Shown: positions 8,435 to 16,694 of the stretch, piece by piece
Layout: the number at the start of each line of letters is the position of its first letter
Position numbering within the stretch: position 1 is the first letter of the stretch
Source of the DNA: a virus
DNA length: 37,628 nt
Reading direction: 5' to 3' (one strand)
Virus record (IMG/VR): IMGVR_UViG_3300031952_001327
Span: 1-37,628 of that record
Notes under the pieces: model-generated
The model's database searches: none
What the model was told of the DNA's origin: nothing
The model's input: the letters and a program-made list of their open reading frames with translations, nothing else
Translations under genes and position numbers: made by a program

Positions 8435-9109
8435 ATGAGTCTAGGACTTCTGGATCTGCCTTTTGACTTCTCTGGAGTAGGCTTCAAAGCCCTCACTAGA
8501 GCATGGATGTTGCAGAGAAAATATCTCTGGCAGCTTTTCATGCCCGAATCAATTAAAGGTGTATTTGGGCATCTGGTCTCACAGTACTGCCAAGATGCTT
8601 CATTCGGACCGTATGGTCTTAATGAAGTTGTGAAGATGCAGCACGGAGCTTTTGTTCGGTTCTATGCAGGTTTGCAGAACATTCGATCTGTGAGCCTGAC
8701 TTTTCTCATGCCCACAGATAACACAGTCATGGACTACTTTCATGGCTGGTATAATCTGATGATCGATGAAAGTGGATATCATCATCCAAAGAACAACTAC
8801 GCTAAGCAGATTATTATCTCCTTGTATGACAGGTCCGGAATTGAGTCGGTAAAGTTTATCATGCGAGGGGTCTTTCCTATAGCAAAGCCCATGCTGAACT
8901 TGTCCTACGGAGCCAATGAGGTTCAGTACGTGGACGTTCCTCTTAGTGTAGATAACATTGATATGTGGAGTCTCACAGGATCTATCCGGTCATCTATCTC
9001 AGGATTGATTGGAGGTACTGTTGGTGAAATCTTAGGAGCCCCTGCAACTAATGTCATAACAGGTGCAATAGGAGGTACAGTAGCTCGAGGATTGAGCAGT
9101 TTCTTATAA
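8435..9109 (+). CDS. Tube-like tail protein (paralogue of the tail tube)
   Basis: The 224-residue product looks like a second member of the gp19/tube superfamily: KYLWQLFMPE, YAGLQNIRSVSLTFLMPTDNTV and LNLSYGANEVQYVDVPLSVDNI correspond in order to the strands of the preceding gene. The last 40 residues are Gly/Ala-rich and fairly hydrophobic (SGLIGGTVGEILGAP, ITGAIGGTVARGL). T4-like systems use tube-fold proteins (gp48, gp54) to join tube and baseplate, so this could be a tube-initiator or a second tube subunit. The start ATG has only a weak ribosome-binding site (AGTGAG). Confidence 0.7.
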   Translation: MSLGLLDLPFDFSGVGFKALTRAWMLQRKYLWQLFMPESIKGVFGHLVSQYCQDASFGPYGLNEVVKMQHGAFVRFYAGLQNIRSVSLTFLMPTDNTVMDYFHGWYNLMIDESGYHHPKNNYAKQIIISLYDRSGIESVKFIMRGVFPIAKPMLNLSYGANEVQYVDVPLSVDNIDMWSLTGSIRSSISGLIGGTVGEILGAPATNVITGAIGGTVARGLSSFL

Positions 9110-9135
9110 TCAGGTGTTTGCCAGGAGAAAAGAAC

Positions 9136-9849
9136 ATGCCAGAAACATATCTTCCCATTCAGTTGCCCTCAAAATGCTTGTCATATCCGGACATCAAATC
9201 TTCTGATGTCCAAATTAGACCATACAACGGAGAGGACGAAGCTCTACTCGCCCAAATCAATCCAATCAATCTTGAACGAAACTTCTTGGTGGTAATGCAC
9301 AGAATTATGAAAGGAATCGATCCTTCCCGGTTGACCCTTGGAGATCGATTTTATGTAATTCTCTGGCAGTACATCAATAGTTACTGCGAGATGGTTAAGG
9401 TCAAAGGTGTATGCTCACACTGTTTGACCTCTGTTGAGTTTGATGTGGATCTTCGTAAACTCCATGTTGCCCAACTTCCGGATGATTATCATCAGCCTGT
9501 TCCTATACAACTTCCTTCTGGAAAGACAGTGAATCTGCGTCTTCTTACAGTAGCAGATGAAATTGAGATCGAGAAGTATCAGCAACAAGCTGGTGATTCA
9601 TATTTGTATCGCTGGGCACGATCTGTTGATGGTGTGGATCCTGTGAAGCAGGCTATTGAAATGAGAACTTGGTCATCAAAAGATATAGGTCGTATTCGCT
9701 TGTTTCATGAGCAGATGGATCATGGTCCGGACTTCTCAATCACGATGCCTTGCCCGAAGTGCAAACAAGACGAAGAGGTGATCGTCCCCTTTCGACTTGA
9801 CTTCATTCTTCCAGTTGGTTCCTCCCTTAGAAACTGTTTTGGAACGTGA
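9136..9849 (+). CDS. gp26-like baseplate hub / tail assembly chaperone, zinc knuckles
   Basis: ATG at 9136 with AGGAG at 9123-9127 is preferred over TTG 9118, giving 237 residues. The order of motifs resembles the T4 gp26-type family (PF12322-like): VQIRPYNGEDEALLAQI, then RFYVILWQYINSYCEMVKVKGVCSHC. Two CxxC pairs, C93/C96 and C206/C209, probably bind one zinc. In T4 this family is needed for hub assembly. It sits just before the tape measure, where tail assembly chaperones lie in most tailed phages. The reading frame ends abruptly in an unlikely tail (SSLRNCFGT), while the +1 frame continues with a coupled 3' ORF; see the extension feature. Confidence 0.75.
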   Translation: MPETYLPIQLPSKCLSYPDIKSSDVQIRPYNGEDEALLAQINPINLERNFLVVMHRIMKGIDPSRLTLGDRFYVILWQYINSYCEMVKVKGVCSHCLTSVEFDVDLRKLHVAQLPDDYHQPVPIQLPSGKTVNLRLLTVADEIEIEKYQQQAGDSYLYRWARSVDGVDPVKQAIEMRTWSSKDIGRIRLFHEQMDHGPDFSITMPCPKCKQDEEVIVPFRLDFILPVGSSLRNCFGT

Positions 9850-9982
9850 ATTTCAGCTGTGTAAAAACATTCCGGGTTTTACTCTTGAAGGTATCCGTGC
9901 CACACCTATTCGTTTGTTAGATTGGCACTATGGAAGAATGATCCGCGATATACAAGAGAAGCAAGACCGAGCTCAAGAATGA
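9782..9982 (+). CDS. Out-of-frame 3' extension of the gp26-like gene (probable frameshift product)
   Basis: The +1 (equivalently -2) frame is open from just after a stop at 9779-9781 to 9982 and overlaps the last 68 bases of the gp26-like gene. It encodes VPPLETVLEREF, then LCKNIPGFTLEGIRATPI and LLDWHYGRMIRDIQE, a helical segment like the second part of tail assembly chaperones. It has no good start of its own (TTG 9797 lacks an obvious ribosome-binding site), but its TGA overlaps the ATG of the tape measure gene as ATGA, which implies ribosomes finish here. Possible slip sites are CCC-TTT (9787-9792) and CTT-AGA (9826-9831). A sequencing error is the main alternative. Confidence 0.6.
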   Translation, partial: SSPFDLTSFFQLVPPLETVLEREFQLCKNIPGFTLEGIRATPIRLLDWHYGRMIRDIQEKQDRAQE

Positions 9983-11550
9983 TCAAACGCAAGCGATACT
10001 ACTACGAAAATCTCATGGTCACCGGTGTTGATAAAACCACCATGTACCAGTTAGAAGCTCTCTACACAAAATACACCAGGGACTATCTTCCGTACTTCAG
10101 GTCTCTTGCCCAGATGTACAAGAAAGGTGATCAGAAGAAGTTCTCCGAAGAATCCGTTGTAGCTGTAGAAAAGGTTCGGAGTTTGATTGATAGCATTCTG
10201 AAAACAGGAAGTATCAACGAACAAGATACACAGAAACTAGTCGATCTTATCGATGAAATCGAAGATCGAAAAGATTCCTTTGTTCGTAAGGCTCAGACTA
10301 ATAAGAGCTTGGCTGATAAGATGGATGAGGTGTCCAAACGAACAGGTATCACTCCTGAGGATATGAATGTCACAAAGGAGATCGGCAGTAGAGCTGCTGC
10401 CCAAGCGAAACAGGTCACTAGAGAAGGAAGAGAGGGGGTCCTTCCATTTCTTCGAAGAACAGCTCCTAGGACATCTCGTATCATATCTGAAGCCACAACT
10501 TCAGCTTTAGGTCCATTTGCTCCTATGGCCTCTTTGGCTAAAGATGTTGCTGGTGAAGTATTCAATGTTGGTAGAGGAGCCAAAGAGAAAATTCAGGGTT
10601 GGCGGGATTTCAGACTTCAGTCCAATCTCAGGCCTGTGTCAGGTCTAGGATCTCCAGATCCCTTCAATCTTCTCAATCCTAGAACTGCGGGTGGAGCTCA
10701 CATGCCTTTGGTGAGAGGGGATCCTTCTCGAAGGGATGAGCAATTCCAATTCGCTTCACTCATGATGTTTTTTGACAAAGGAGCATATAAAGCCAAGTGG
10801 ACAAAAGAATTACTTGACGTTACGAAGAAGTCTGCTGAAAGAGCAAGAGGGCTTGATGGGGGTGTGAGTATTACATCCGTTCTGGATGGCCTTAAAGAAT
10901 TCGGAGCAGCTCTTGTTCCATTTCTTGGAAAAGCTGGTCTTCTGGCCGTTTTAGCACTAACAGTTGGAGCCACAGCTACAGCTGTTAAATCTGCTTCAGA
11001 TAAGTACGAACTTGCTAAAAAAGAAGAGTCTGGTGCTGCTGAAAGACTGGCAAAGGCTTATCAAGATCAGATGGAAGTAATCAAGAAGGTGGGGCTTGAT
11101 GCATATTCTAAAGCTGCTGGAAAGTCCCCAAAACAAGTTCTGGTTGAAAAAGAGGGGGAAAGACAGAGGATCCAGCAAGAAAGGTACAGATCTCTCCCCT
11201 GGCATAGCAGGGAGAAACTTCATGGTAGGTTCATAGGTGCTTATACTGGACGAAATCCATACGCTCCAGAAAATCAGAATCTCGTGCCATATGAACGAAG
11301 GCTTCAAATTCAAGAAGAGCAGTTAAAAAAACTACAAACTGGTCAATCAGGTGGCTCTTCTAAGATGCCGGAGATCAATGTGACTGTTCCTGGACTGGAT
11401 GGGGTTGGAAGACAAATTCAAGAGCTGATGGAACAGATGAAACAGAATGTCCAGGTACAACAACCAGGACCAAGGCTCGTAAATGTTCATGATTCCGGGG
11501 ATGTCCTCACTCGTGAGCATGCAAAAGGAAATCTTACTCTCGGGGATTAG
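9979..11550 (+). CDS. Tail tape measure protein (gp29-like position)
   Basis: TTG 9922 would give a longer product, but ATG 9979 in ATGA overlap with the extension ORF is preferred (523 residues). The protein is Lys/Glu/Gln-rich and mostly helical, with a hydrophobic segment at about residues 307-338 (ALVPFLGKAGLLAVLALTVGA) as is common in tape measures, and a C-terminal helical region rich in Gln. It follows the chaperone-like gene and precedes the gp48/54-like gene, the place of gp29 in T4. At about 1.5 A per residue an extended helix would specify a tail of roughly 78 nm (inference). It carries no lysozyme or peptidase motif that I can see. Confidence 0.75.
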   Translation: MIKRKRYYYENLMVTGVDKTTMYQLEALYTKYTRDYLPYFRSLAQMYKKGDQKKFSEESVVAVEKVRSLIDSILKTGSINEQDTQKLVDLIDEIEDRKDSFVRKAQTNKSLADKMDEVSKRTGITPEDMNVTKEIGSRAAAQAKQVTREGREGVLPFLRRTAPRTSRIISEATTSALGPFAPMASLAKDVAGEVFNVGRGAKEKIQGWRDFRLQSNLRPVSGLGSPDPFNLLNPRTAGGAHMPLVRGDPSRRDEQFQFASLMMFFDKGAYKAKWTKELLDVTKKSAERARGLDGGVSITSVLDGLKEFGAALVPFLGKAGLLAVLALTVGATATAVKSASDKYELAKKEESGAAERLAKAYQDQMEVIKKVGLDAYSKAAGKSPKQVLVEKEGERQRIQQERYRSLPWHSREKLHGRFIGAYTGRNPYAPENQNLVPYERRLQIQEEQLKKLQTGQSGGSSKMPEINVTVPGLDGVGRQIQELMEQMKQNVQVQQPGPRLVNVHDSGDVLTREHAKGNLTLGD

Positions 11551-11553
11551 CCC

Positions 11554-12393
11554 ATGGCAGAGATTGGAATCCGGACATCTTTTATGAAGGAGACCTTCAG
11601 GACCAAGGTTGGTGCTGGAGGAGTCGGAACAACAAAACTAACGGAGTATGGTTATACTCCAGATGGGAGTCCTGTTCCTGATGAGTACCTGTGTCGAGTC
11701 ACAAGCATTCGAAATCAAGCCACAGTTGTAGCTCCGCTACAAGATAGTGTCACGCTTCGAGTGGAGTCGTACTGGGGACCTGCTGTCCCAACATCTGTTT
11801 CTGAGCTTGCGAACAAAGTATTTCAGTTTGCGTCTCAAGGACGAATGTCCGCAATCACTCGAGCCACCACTCGTAGGATCTGGATGGGCACACGGCCTGT
11901 TGTTCTTACACTTCGGTTGATGTTCCAAGCAGTTGAAGATGCTTTTCGTGAGGTTGTTGAGCCGACCAGATTACTTCAGTGCATGGCCCTTCCGAGAGGT
12001 CCACGGTCAGCTGATGAGCCTGGTGAGGAGGGATGGGTCGGAGGAGCTCAAAAAGTCGTTCCTTTTCTAGCACCTCCAGGGCCAACGCCGTTCTCACTTG
12101 AGGGTGTTTTGAATCTTCGAGGAGTCAACGAAAGTCGATTGCTACAATATGTTGAAGGTCTGAAGGGTGGCGATAAGATCATGGTGGAGATCGGAAGATT
12201 TCTCACCTTTCCGAATGTTATCATCACATCTGTTTCACCCACAATCCCAATCGCATTTACACCTGAGGGCAATCCGGTCCGGTCCGAGGTTTCTGTTACG
12301 TTTGAGACCTACGAGATGATGACTGTTGAAGATCTTAATGATGCGTTCAAGAAAACAACTGCTACTGATCAGTACGGTGAAGGAATTGGTTGA
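11554..12393 (+). CDS. gp48/gp54-like baseplate tube-junction protein
   Basis: The 279-residue product ends with VEIGRFLTFPNVIITSVSPT, then IPIAFTPEGNPVRSEVSVTFETYEMMTVEDL. This pattern (a strand with G-x-F...V-I-x-x-V, then dG-x-P-x-x-a-e-V-x-V-x-F...) is typical of the tube-fold proteins gp48/gp54 and their relatives that cap the hub and nucleate the tube. The N-terminal half is Gly/Thr-rich and less conserved. It sits between the tape measure and the gp53-like gene, and its TGA overlaps the next ATG (TGATG). The split between gp48 and gp54 roles cannot be settled by eye. Confidence 0.7.
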   Translation: MAEIGIRTSFMKETFRTKVGAGGVGTTKLTEYGYTPDGSPVPDEYLCRVTSIRNQATVVAPLQDSVTLRVESYWGPAVPTSVSELANKVFQFASQGRMSAITRATTRRIWMGTRPVVLTLRLMFQAVEDAFREVVEPTRLLQCMALPRGPRSADEPGEEGWVGGAQKVVPFLAPPGPTPFSLEGVLNLRGVNESRLLQYVEGLKGGDKIMVEIGRFLTFPNVIITSVSPTIPIAFTPEGNPVRSEVSVTFETYEMMTVEDLNDAFKKTTATDQYGEGIG

Positions 12394-12707
12394 TGGATCG
12401 GACTAACTTCTATCAAGAACTTCTTGTTGTTGATACCAAAGAGTTAGATCCTCTTTGGAACTCTCTGTCACAGTTCTCGATGGAGTATCAACCGTCTTAC
12501 TACCGCACTACAGCTGCTGATTCAATGCGCCCTGACAAGGTCAGTTTTACTGTGTATAGTACAGGTGATTTCTGGTGGATCTTGTGCCTGGTCAATGGGA
12601 TAACAAATCCTCTGATTGAACTGGTGGAGGGTCTAGTTCTTACTATTCCGAACAAGTTGGACATTTACAACTTTCAGCGGAAGTTCAGATTGAGAAGGAG
12701 CAAGTAG
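12393..12707 (+). CDS. gp53-like / LysM-like baseplate wedge protein
   Basis: The ATG at 12393 overlaps the previous stop as TGATG; TTG 12390 is a less likely start. The 104-residue product has the compact pattern of small baseplate wedge proteins: YQPSYYRTTAADSMRPDKVSFTVY, then GDFWWILCLVNGITNPL and LVLTIPNKLDIYNFQ. The dual Trp followed by N-G-I-x-N-P resembles the LysM-like fold shared by T4 gp53 and small LysM proteins in P2-type tails. In T4, gp53 joins wedges around the hub. The size and neighbours (hub and spike next) fit well. Confidence 0.75.
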   Translation: MDRTNFYQELLVVDTKELDPLWNSLSQFSMEYQPSYYRTTAADSMRPDKVSFTVYSTGDFWWILCLVNGITNPLIELVEGLVLTIPNKLDIYNFQRKFRLRRSK

Positions 12708-13886
12708 TTGGAACTTGCTGGAAACTACACATTGAATATTACTGTGGGAACTTCGGAGGTGACCATTCCTCCGCAGATGATCCAAGAACTTACAATTACC
12801 CAGGATGCAGATCGTTTAGTTCCTACTTTTAAGATGGCTCTCACAGATGCGACCAACCTTCTTTCTGATATCCTTCCGTATGACAAAAACACATCTAAGC
12901 TATCGATCGAGTTTGCCCGAGTTGGTAGTGCTTCAGAACTTAATGTTCTTCACTTCCGAGCAATTCGAAGAAAATCAAAATCTCCTGAGGGATCTTATGA
13001 AATTGAGGGTGTTCTAGATGTTCCTCAGCTATTGACACATCGACGGAGTAGGGCTCTTAGCGGAGATGTGAAAACCATTCTTGAAGATATGGCCCGGACT
13101 GATCTCCAGATACCTTCCTCAGAAGTTGGAGCGTCTCTTTCTTATGAAAAAACCATACTTCAACCGGGCTGGACCGATGCAAAACTGCTTCGATATCTGA
13201 GGACTAATCTCAAGGGGAGGAACAACGAAGGTGGGTACCAGTGTTTCATCAAAGTGACACAAGGGAATCCAACCTTTGTATTCAAGAGTTTGGATGAAAT
13301 TCTGATATCCCCTGTGGCCTACAAGTTCATCGTGGGATATAAGGACTATAAGGACTTTTATCCCATAGGTGAATACCAAGTGTACGACGATTCAGGTATT
13401 CTTACTGACCTAAGTGCTAAACAGCAGGACTACGGATTTTTCAACTATGATACCGGGGCTTGGACTGAAGGAGCCATCAATATAGCGAACTGTCCTGCCC
13501 TTTCGGAACTTTATTTGGTAGACGCCGATAAGGACGCAAATGCGAACTACATTCTTCGGACAGGACGGTCAAACGACTTCACCTCCGATTTCCAGGACCG
13601 AGTTCGGAACGATTTCTATCTTCGTATTAGCAACCTCGTTCATATGTGGGCATCAACTTGGGGACTTGAAAGCATTGCCCCCGGGGATATTGTGGAGGTA
13701 GTCTTTGCAGAGGCTCTTGATAGGGGTCAGCTGTTTCTCTACCAGCACTCAGGCCTCTGGATGGTAAAACGGGCCGTGCACATCTTTGGTACGTCTTACA
13801 TGACGAACATGTTGCTAACACGTTGCGGAGTTGACACAGATATCTCAACAACTCTTCAGGAAGTGACTAACCGGAAACGAAGATGA
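12708..13886 (+). CDS. Baseplate hub protein (gp27 / gpD-like)
   Basis: The 392-residue product starts at TTG 12708 immediately after the preceding TAG, with GAAGGAG at 12694-12700 as a strong ribosome-binding site. The layout is that of gp27/gpD/Mu gp44 hub proteins: an N-terminal barrel (VTIPPQMIQELTITQDADRL, KMALTDATNLLSDILP), a middle part with MARTDLQIPSSEV and TDAKLLRYLRTNLKGRNNEGG, and a C-terminal barrel ending in SIAPGDIVEVVF and GLWMVKRAVHIFGTSYMTNMLL. A trimer links the tube to the spike. The downstream spike gene overlaps it by ATGA. Confidence 0.85.
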   Translation: MELAGNYTLNITVGTSEVTIPPQMIQELTITQDADRLVPTFKMALTDATNLLSDILPYDKNTSKLSIEFARVGSASELNVLHFRAIRRKSKSPEGSYEIEGVLDVPQLLTHRRSRALSGDVKTILEDMARTDLQIPSSEVGASLSYEKTILQPGWTDAKLLRYLRTNLKGRNNEGGYQCFIKVTQGNPTFVFKSLDEILISPVAYKFIVGYKDYKDFYPIGEYQVYDDSGILTDLSAKQQDYGFFNYDTGAWTEGAINIANCPALSELYLVDADKDANANYILRTGRSNDFTSDFQDRVRNDFYLRISNLVHMWASTWGLESIAPGDIVEVVFAEALDRGQLFLYQHSGLWMVKRAVHIFGTSYMTNMLLTRCGVDTDISTTLQEVTNRKRR

Positions 13887-14542
13887 ACAGAGATTTTGAA
13901 CAAAATGATCTACACTTTCCGTACATGTACAGAGGTGTGGTTCTGGATACCAACGATCCGGACAAGAGAGGACGAATCAAGGTTCGGGTATTTGGTATAT
14001 TTACAGCAGATATGTTAACAACGAAGCTTCCATGGGCTGCTCCTGCCCAACCTATTTTTACAGGATCTGGATCCGGGTTTGGTCACTTCGCTGTTCCTGA
14101 GGTGAACTCTCAAGTCTTCGTGTTTTTTGAGGGTGGTGATCTATACCAGCCTGTGTACTGGGCTGAAGCACCAAATGGGGTTCACGGACTTCCCTCTGAA
14201 AGGATAACGAATTATCCGAACCGAAGGGTCATCAAAACAAAAGCTGGACTTGGCATCTACGTGGATGACACGGACAAGGTAGTTCAGATTATTCATCCAT
14301 CAGGGAAGTTTATACAGATAGATAGTAATGGTGATGTTATCATCTCAGGTGATGTTAACATCTTAGGTGATGCTGATGTTTTAGGTGATGCTGATGTTTC
14401 AGGAAAACTCACTGTGTCAGGCAAAGTACGATCTGATGAAAAATTTAACATCTTAGGCACAGATGGTACTACAGGAACATTTGTATCAAAAGACAACAAG
14501 GTAGTAACAGTAACAGGTGGTCTTGTCGTAAGTATCTTGTGA
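13883..14542 (+). CDS. Baseplate central spike (gp5/gpV-like OB-fold with beta-helix)
   Basis: The 219-residue product begins with an OB-fold domain (MYRGVVLDTNDPDKRGRIKVRV, LPWAAPAQP, FAVPEVNSQVFVFFEGGD, QPVYWAEAP), the classical gp5/gpV/VgrG spike core. After about residue 135 the chain becomes a hexapeptide repeat (xGDxxV / xGKxxV), expected to form a trimeric beta-helix needle. There is no lysozyme domain, unlike T4 gp5, and no separate PAAR tip gene is visible nearby. It is translated in ATGA overlap with the hub gene, consistent with assembly as a hub-spike complex. Confidence 0.9.
   Translation: MNRDFEQNDLHFPYMYRGVVLDTNDPDKRGRIKVRVFGIFTADMLTTKLPWAAPAQPIFTGSGSGFGHFAVPEVNSQVFVFFEGGDLYQPVYWAEAPNGVHGLPSERITNYPNRRVIKTKAGLGIYVDDTDKVVQIIHPSGKFIQIDSNGDVIISGDVNILGDADVLGDADVSGKLTVSGKVRSDEKFNILGTDGTTGTFVSKDNKVVTVTGGLVVSIL
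14327..14416 (+). repeat. 18-nt coding repeat array in the spike gene
   Basis: Five consecutive 18-nt units encode NGDVII, SGDVNI, LGDADV, LGDADV and SGKLTV. The third and fourth (14363-14380 and 14381-14398) are identical at the nucleotide level, a recent tandem duplication. The pattern sets the coil length of the spike needle. Confidence 0.85.
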
Positions 14543-14543
14543 G

Positions 14544-14945
14544 ATGTTTTGGACGGTAGATATGGCGATCTCAATACAAACTGTTGTATGGTCAGATCTT
14601 GATCATCGATTGATTCAGGACGGACAAGGCCGTTTGAAGTTGGTTGAGAATGTTGCATCGGTGATGACATCCATAGACAACATTCTTCGAACTGCACCAG
14701 GTGAACGTGTCATGCTTCCTCAGTTCGGTGCTAATCTTCGGGGCATGGTTTTTGAAAACATCACCCCAACATTGATGAAGTTTCTTTCTAGACAAGTGAA
14801 AGAAGTTATTGAAGTTTGGGATGACCGTGTCCTTGTTCAAGAGGTCGAACTTCGGGCAGATCCTGATGCGAGCTCTGTTTCGATCACAGTAGTCTTCAGT
14901 ATTCGAGGTTTTCCGAATATTTTTGAGTACCAGTCCGCCCTGTAA
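14544..14945 (+). CDS. gp25-like baseplate wedge protein
   Basis: The 133-residue product carries the signature of the gp25/W family: ENVASVMTSIDNILRTAPGERVMLPQFGANLRGMVFE, shown here in parts (SIDNILRTAPGERVMLPQFG is the diagnostic core). This small protein initiates sheath polymerisation on the baseplate and forms the core bundle with gp6. An in-frame ATG at 14562 (MAISIQTVVW) is an alternative start that matches the usual length of the family better; neither has a strong ribosome-binding site, and the first may be coupled to the spike gene stop two bases upstream. Confidence 0.93.
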   Translation: MFWTVDMAISIQTVVWSDLDHRLIQDGQGRLKLVENVASVMTSIDNILRTAPGERVMLPQFGANLRGMVFENITPTLMKFLSRQVKEVIEVWDDRVLVQEVELRADPDASSVSITVVFSIRGFPNIFEYQSAL

Positions 14946-14970
14946 GGATTGAGGTGTTTCCGGAGGAAGC

Positions 14971-16692
14971 ATGCCTGCGAATTTGTTAAACTATGCCCAG
15001 TACGATTTTGATCTTCTAGTGTTACAACTACAAGATCGGCTCAAGAACACAGACGCATGGAAGGACATCTACCGGTCTGGTACTGGTGAGATGTTGATTG
15101 AGTTCCTGGCGTATGTGCTGAATCTGTGTATGTACTATGTTGAGAGGCGGGCAGAAGAGTCATACCTCCCCACAGCACAGAACCGATCTAGTGTTGTTAA
15201 TCTGGTAGCTCTACTTAACTACAATCCTAAGAGACAAACCTCAGCAGTAGGAAATCTAGAGTTTTCTATTGATTCTCCTATGGCTACAATCGTGTACATT
15301 CCTAAGTACACAGAGTGTCAAACAGCCGATGGGGTTAAGTATCTTACCAATGAGGGTGGTGCTATACAAAAAGGACAGACCTCTGTAACACTGAAAGGTA
15401 TTCAAGGTGAGTTGGTCCAAACGGAGATTTCTTCGAATGGAATATCTAATCAAGAGTACCTCATAAGTGATACCAGTGTTGAGAACTCTTCAGATACAGA
15501 GAATCCTACACTCCGCGTAATCGTAGATGGTACTGAGTGGACCATGGTCTCGTCTTTTTTGAATAGCAATAGCACCTCACAGCACTACAAAATTATCAAT
15601 GAGATGGATGGTAATGTATCTGTGCTGTTCGGGGACAATGTGAACGGAAAAACTCCTGTAGTCGGATCTACTATCGTGATTCAGTACATCAGATCATCTG
15701 GAGCTGATGGGAATGTAACGTACACAGGTCGGATCACCACACTTAACAGCACTATTTATGATGAGGACAGTTCTGTAGTCACCGTTTTGGTGACGAATGT
15801 CTGTTCCTTCCTAGGAGGGGACGCTGAGGAGAGTATTGAGGAGATTCGTACTGAGGCTCCTCAGGTGTTCCGAACCGGTGATAGGGCAGTCACCCGAGGA
15901 GACTTCATTGCAATTCTGGAGAATTATTCTGGTGTGGCCGCTGCTAATGTATGGGGGGAAAACGAAGAGGCCGAAGTTGCAGGTGTTGCTGCTGATTACC
16001 AGATGCTGAATAGGGTTAGAATGTCGATGATCCTCCAGGAGTGGGAACTCCCCGATGTAACATTTAAGGCCACTGTTGCTGCATCAATCTATGCCAAATC
16101 GATGTTGACAGTGAAGTACGAATGGATCGATCCAGTTATCCTGACTGTAATTCCTATTCTTACTGTCAAGGTGACGAAAGGATCTTCACTTTCCGGAACG
16201 CAAGCTGATATTGAGACAGCACTGGCAGCCCAATTTTCTCTGGGGGACACGACTAAAATTGGAACACTGATCAAGTACAGTCACGTGCTTGCAGCTGTAG
16301 ACAACATTACCAGTGTGGCCTATGCCAACATGACCCTGGAGATCAAGAAAGCTCTTTCGAATACCTATTCATCCACATGGGATTGGGGAGCTACGATTGA
16401 TGCCACACCTGTGAAGCCTGGGACAGTTCGTTTGTTCATTGGTAGTACTTATCAGATAACAGATGTGGATAACGGCGATGGAACAGGATCGTTTTCAGGG
16501 ACACCATTCTCTTACACAATTAGTGGAACTATCAACTATACTACAGGTGTCCTAACGTTGAATGTGAGTCCAGCGGCTTCTAGTGTATACGTACGATATC
16601 AACAAGATGAATCTGGTAACATTCGTCCAACATTTCGTCAGATATGTAAGTTAGACTCAGTAGACATCACAAGCATAACGATGGAGAGTTGA
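14971..16692 (+). CDS. Baseplate wedge protein (gp6 / gpJ-like)
   Basis: The 573-residue product follows the gp25-like gene, as gpJ follows W in P2-type phages. The first 70 residues (FDLLVLQLQDRLKNTDAWKD, SGTGEMLIEFLAYVLNLCMYYVERRAEESYLPTA) match the conserved N-terminus of baseplate J/gp6 proteins, and EEIRTEAPQVFRTGDRAVTRGDFIAIL is the hallmark core segment. It is longer than P2 gpJ, near the size of T4 gp6; the C-terminal 130 residues (from about 440) form an added beta-rich domain (GTVRLFIGSTYQITDVDNGDGTG). It forms the wedge dimer ring of the baseplate. Good ribosome-binding site GGAGGAA. Confidence 0.92.
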   Translation: MPANLLNYAQYDFDLLVLQLQDRLKNTDAWKDIYRSGTGEMLIEFLAYVLNLCMYYVERRAEESYLPTAQNRSSVVNLVALLNYNPKRQTSAVGNLEFSIDSPMATIVYIPKYTECQTADGVKYLTNEGGAIQKGQTSVTLKGIQGELVQTEISSNGISNQEYLISDTSVENSSDTENPTLRVIVDGTEWTMVSSFLNSNSTSQHYKIINEMDGNVSVLFGDNVNGKTPVVGSTIVIQYIRSSGADGNVTYTGRITTLNSTIYDEDSSVVTVLVTNVCSFLGGDAEESIEEIRTEAPQVFRTGDRAVTRGDFIAILENYSGVAAANVWGENEEAEVAGVAADYQMLNRVRMSMILQEWELPDVTFKATVAASIYAKSMLTVKYEWIDPVILTVIPILTVKVTKGSSLSGTQADIETALAAQFSLGDTTKIGTLIKYSHVLAAVDNITSVAYANMTLEIKKALSNTYSSTWDWGATIDATPVKPGTVRLFIGSTYQITDVDNGDGTGSFSGTPFSYTISGTINYTTGVLTLNVSPAASSVYVRYQQDESGNIRPTFRQICKLDSVDITSITMES

Positions 16693-16694
16693 TT

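Noticed and set aside
13883-14542. Spike as a T4 gp5-type lysozyme-bearing protein
   Set aside because: Only the OB-fold and hexapeptide repeat are seen, with no room or motif for a lysozyme domain.
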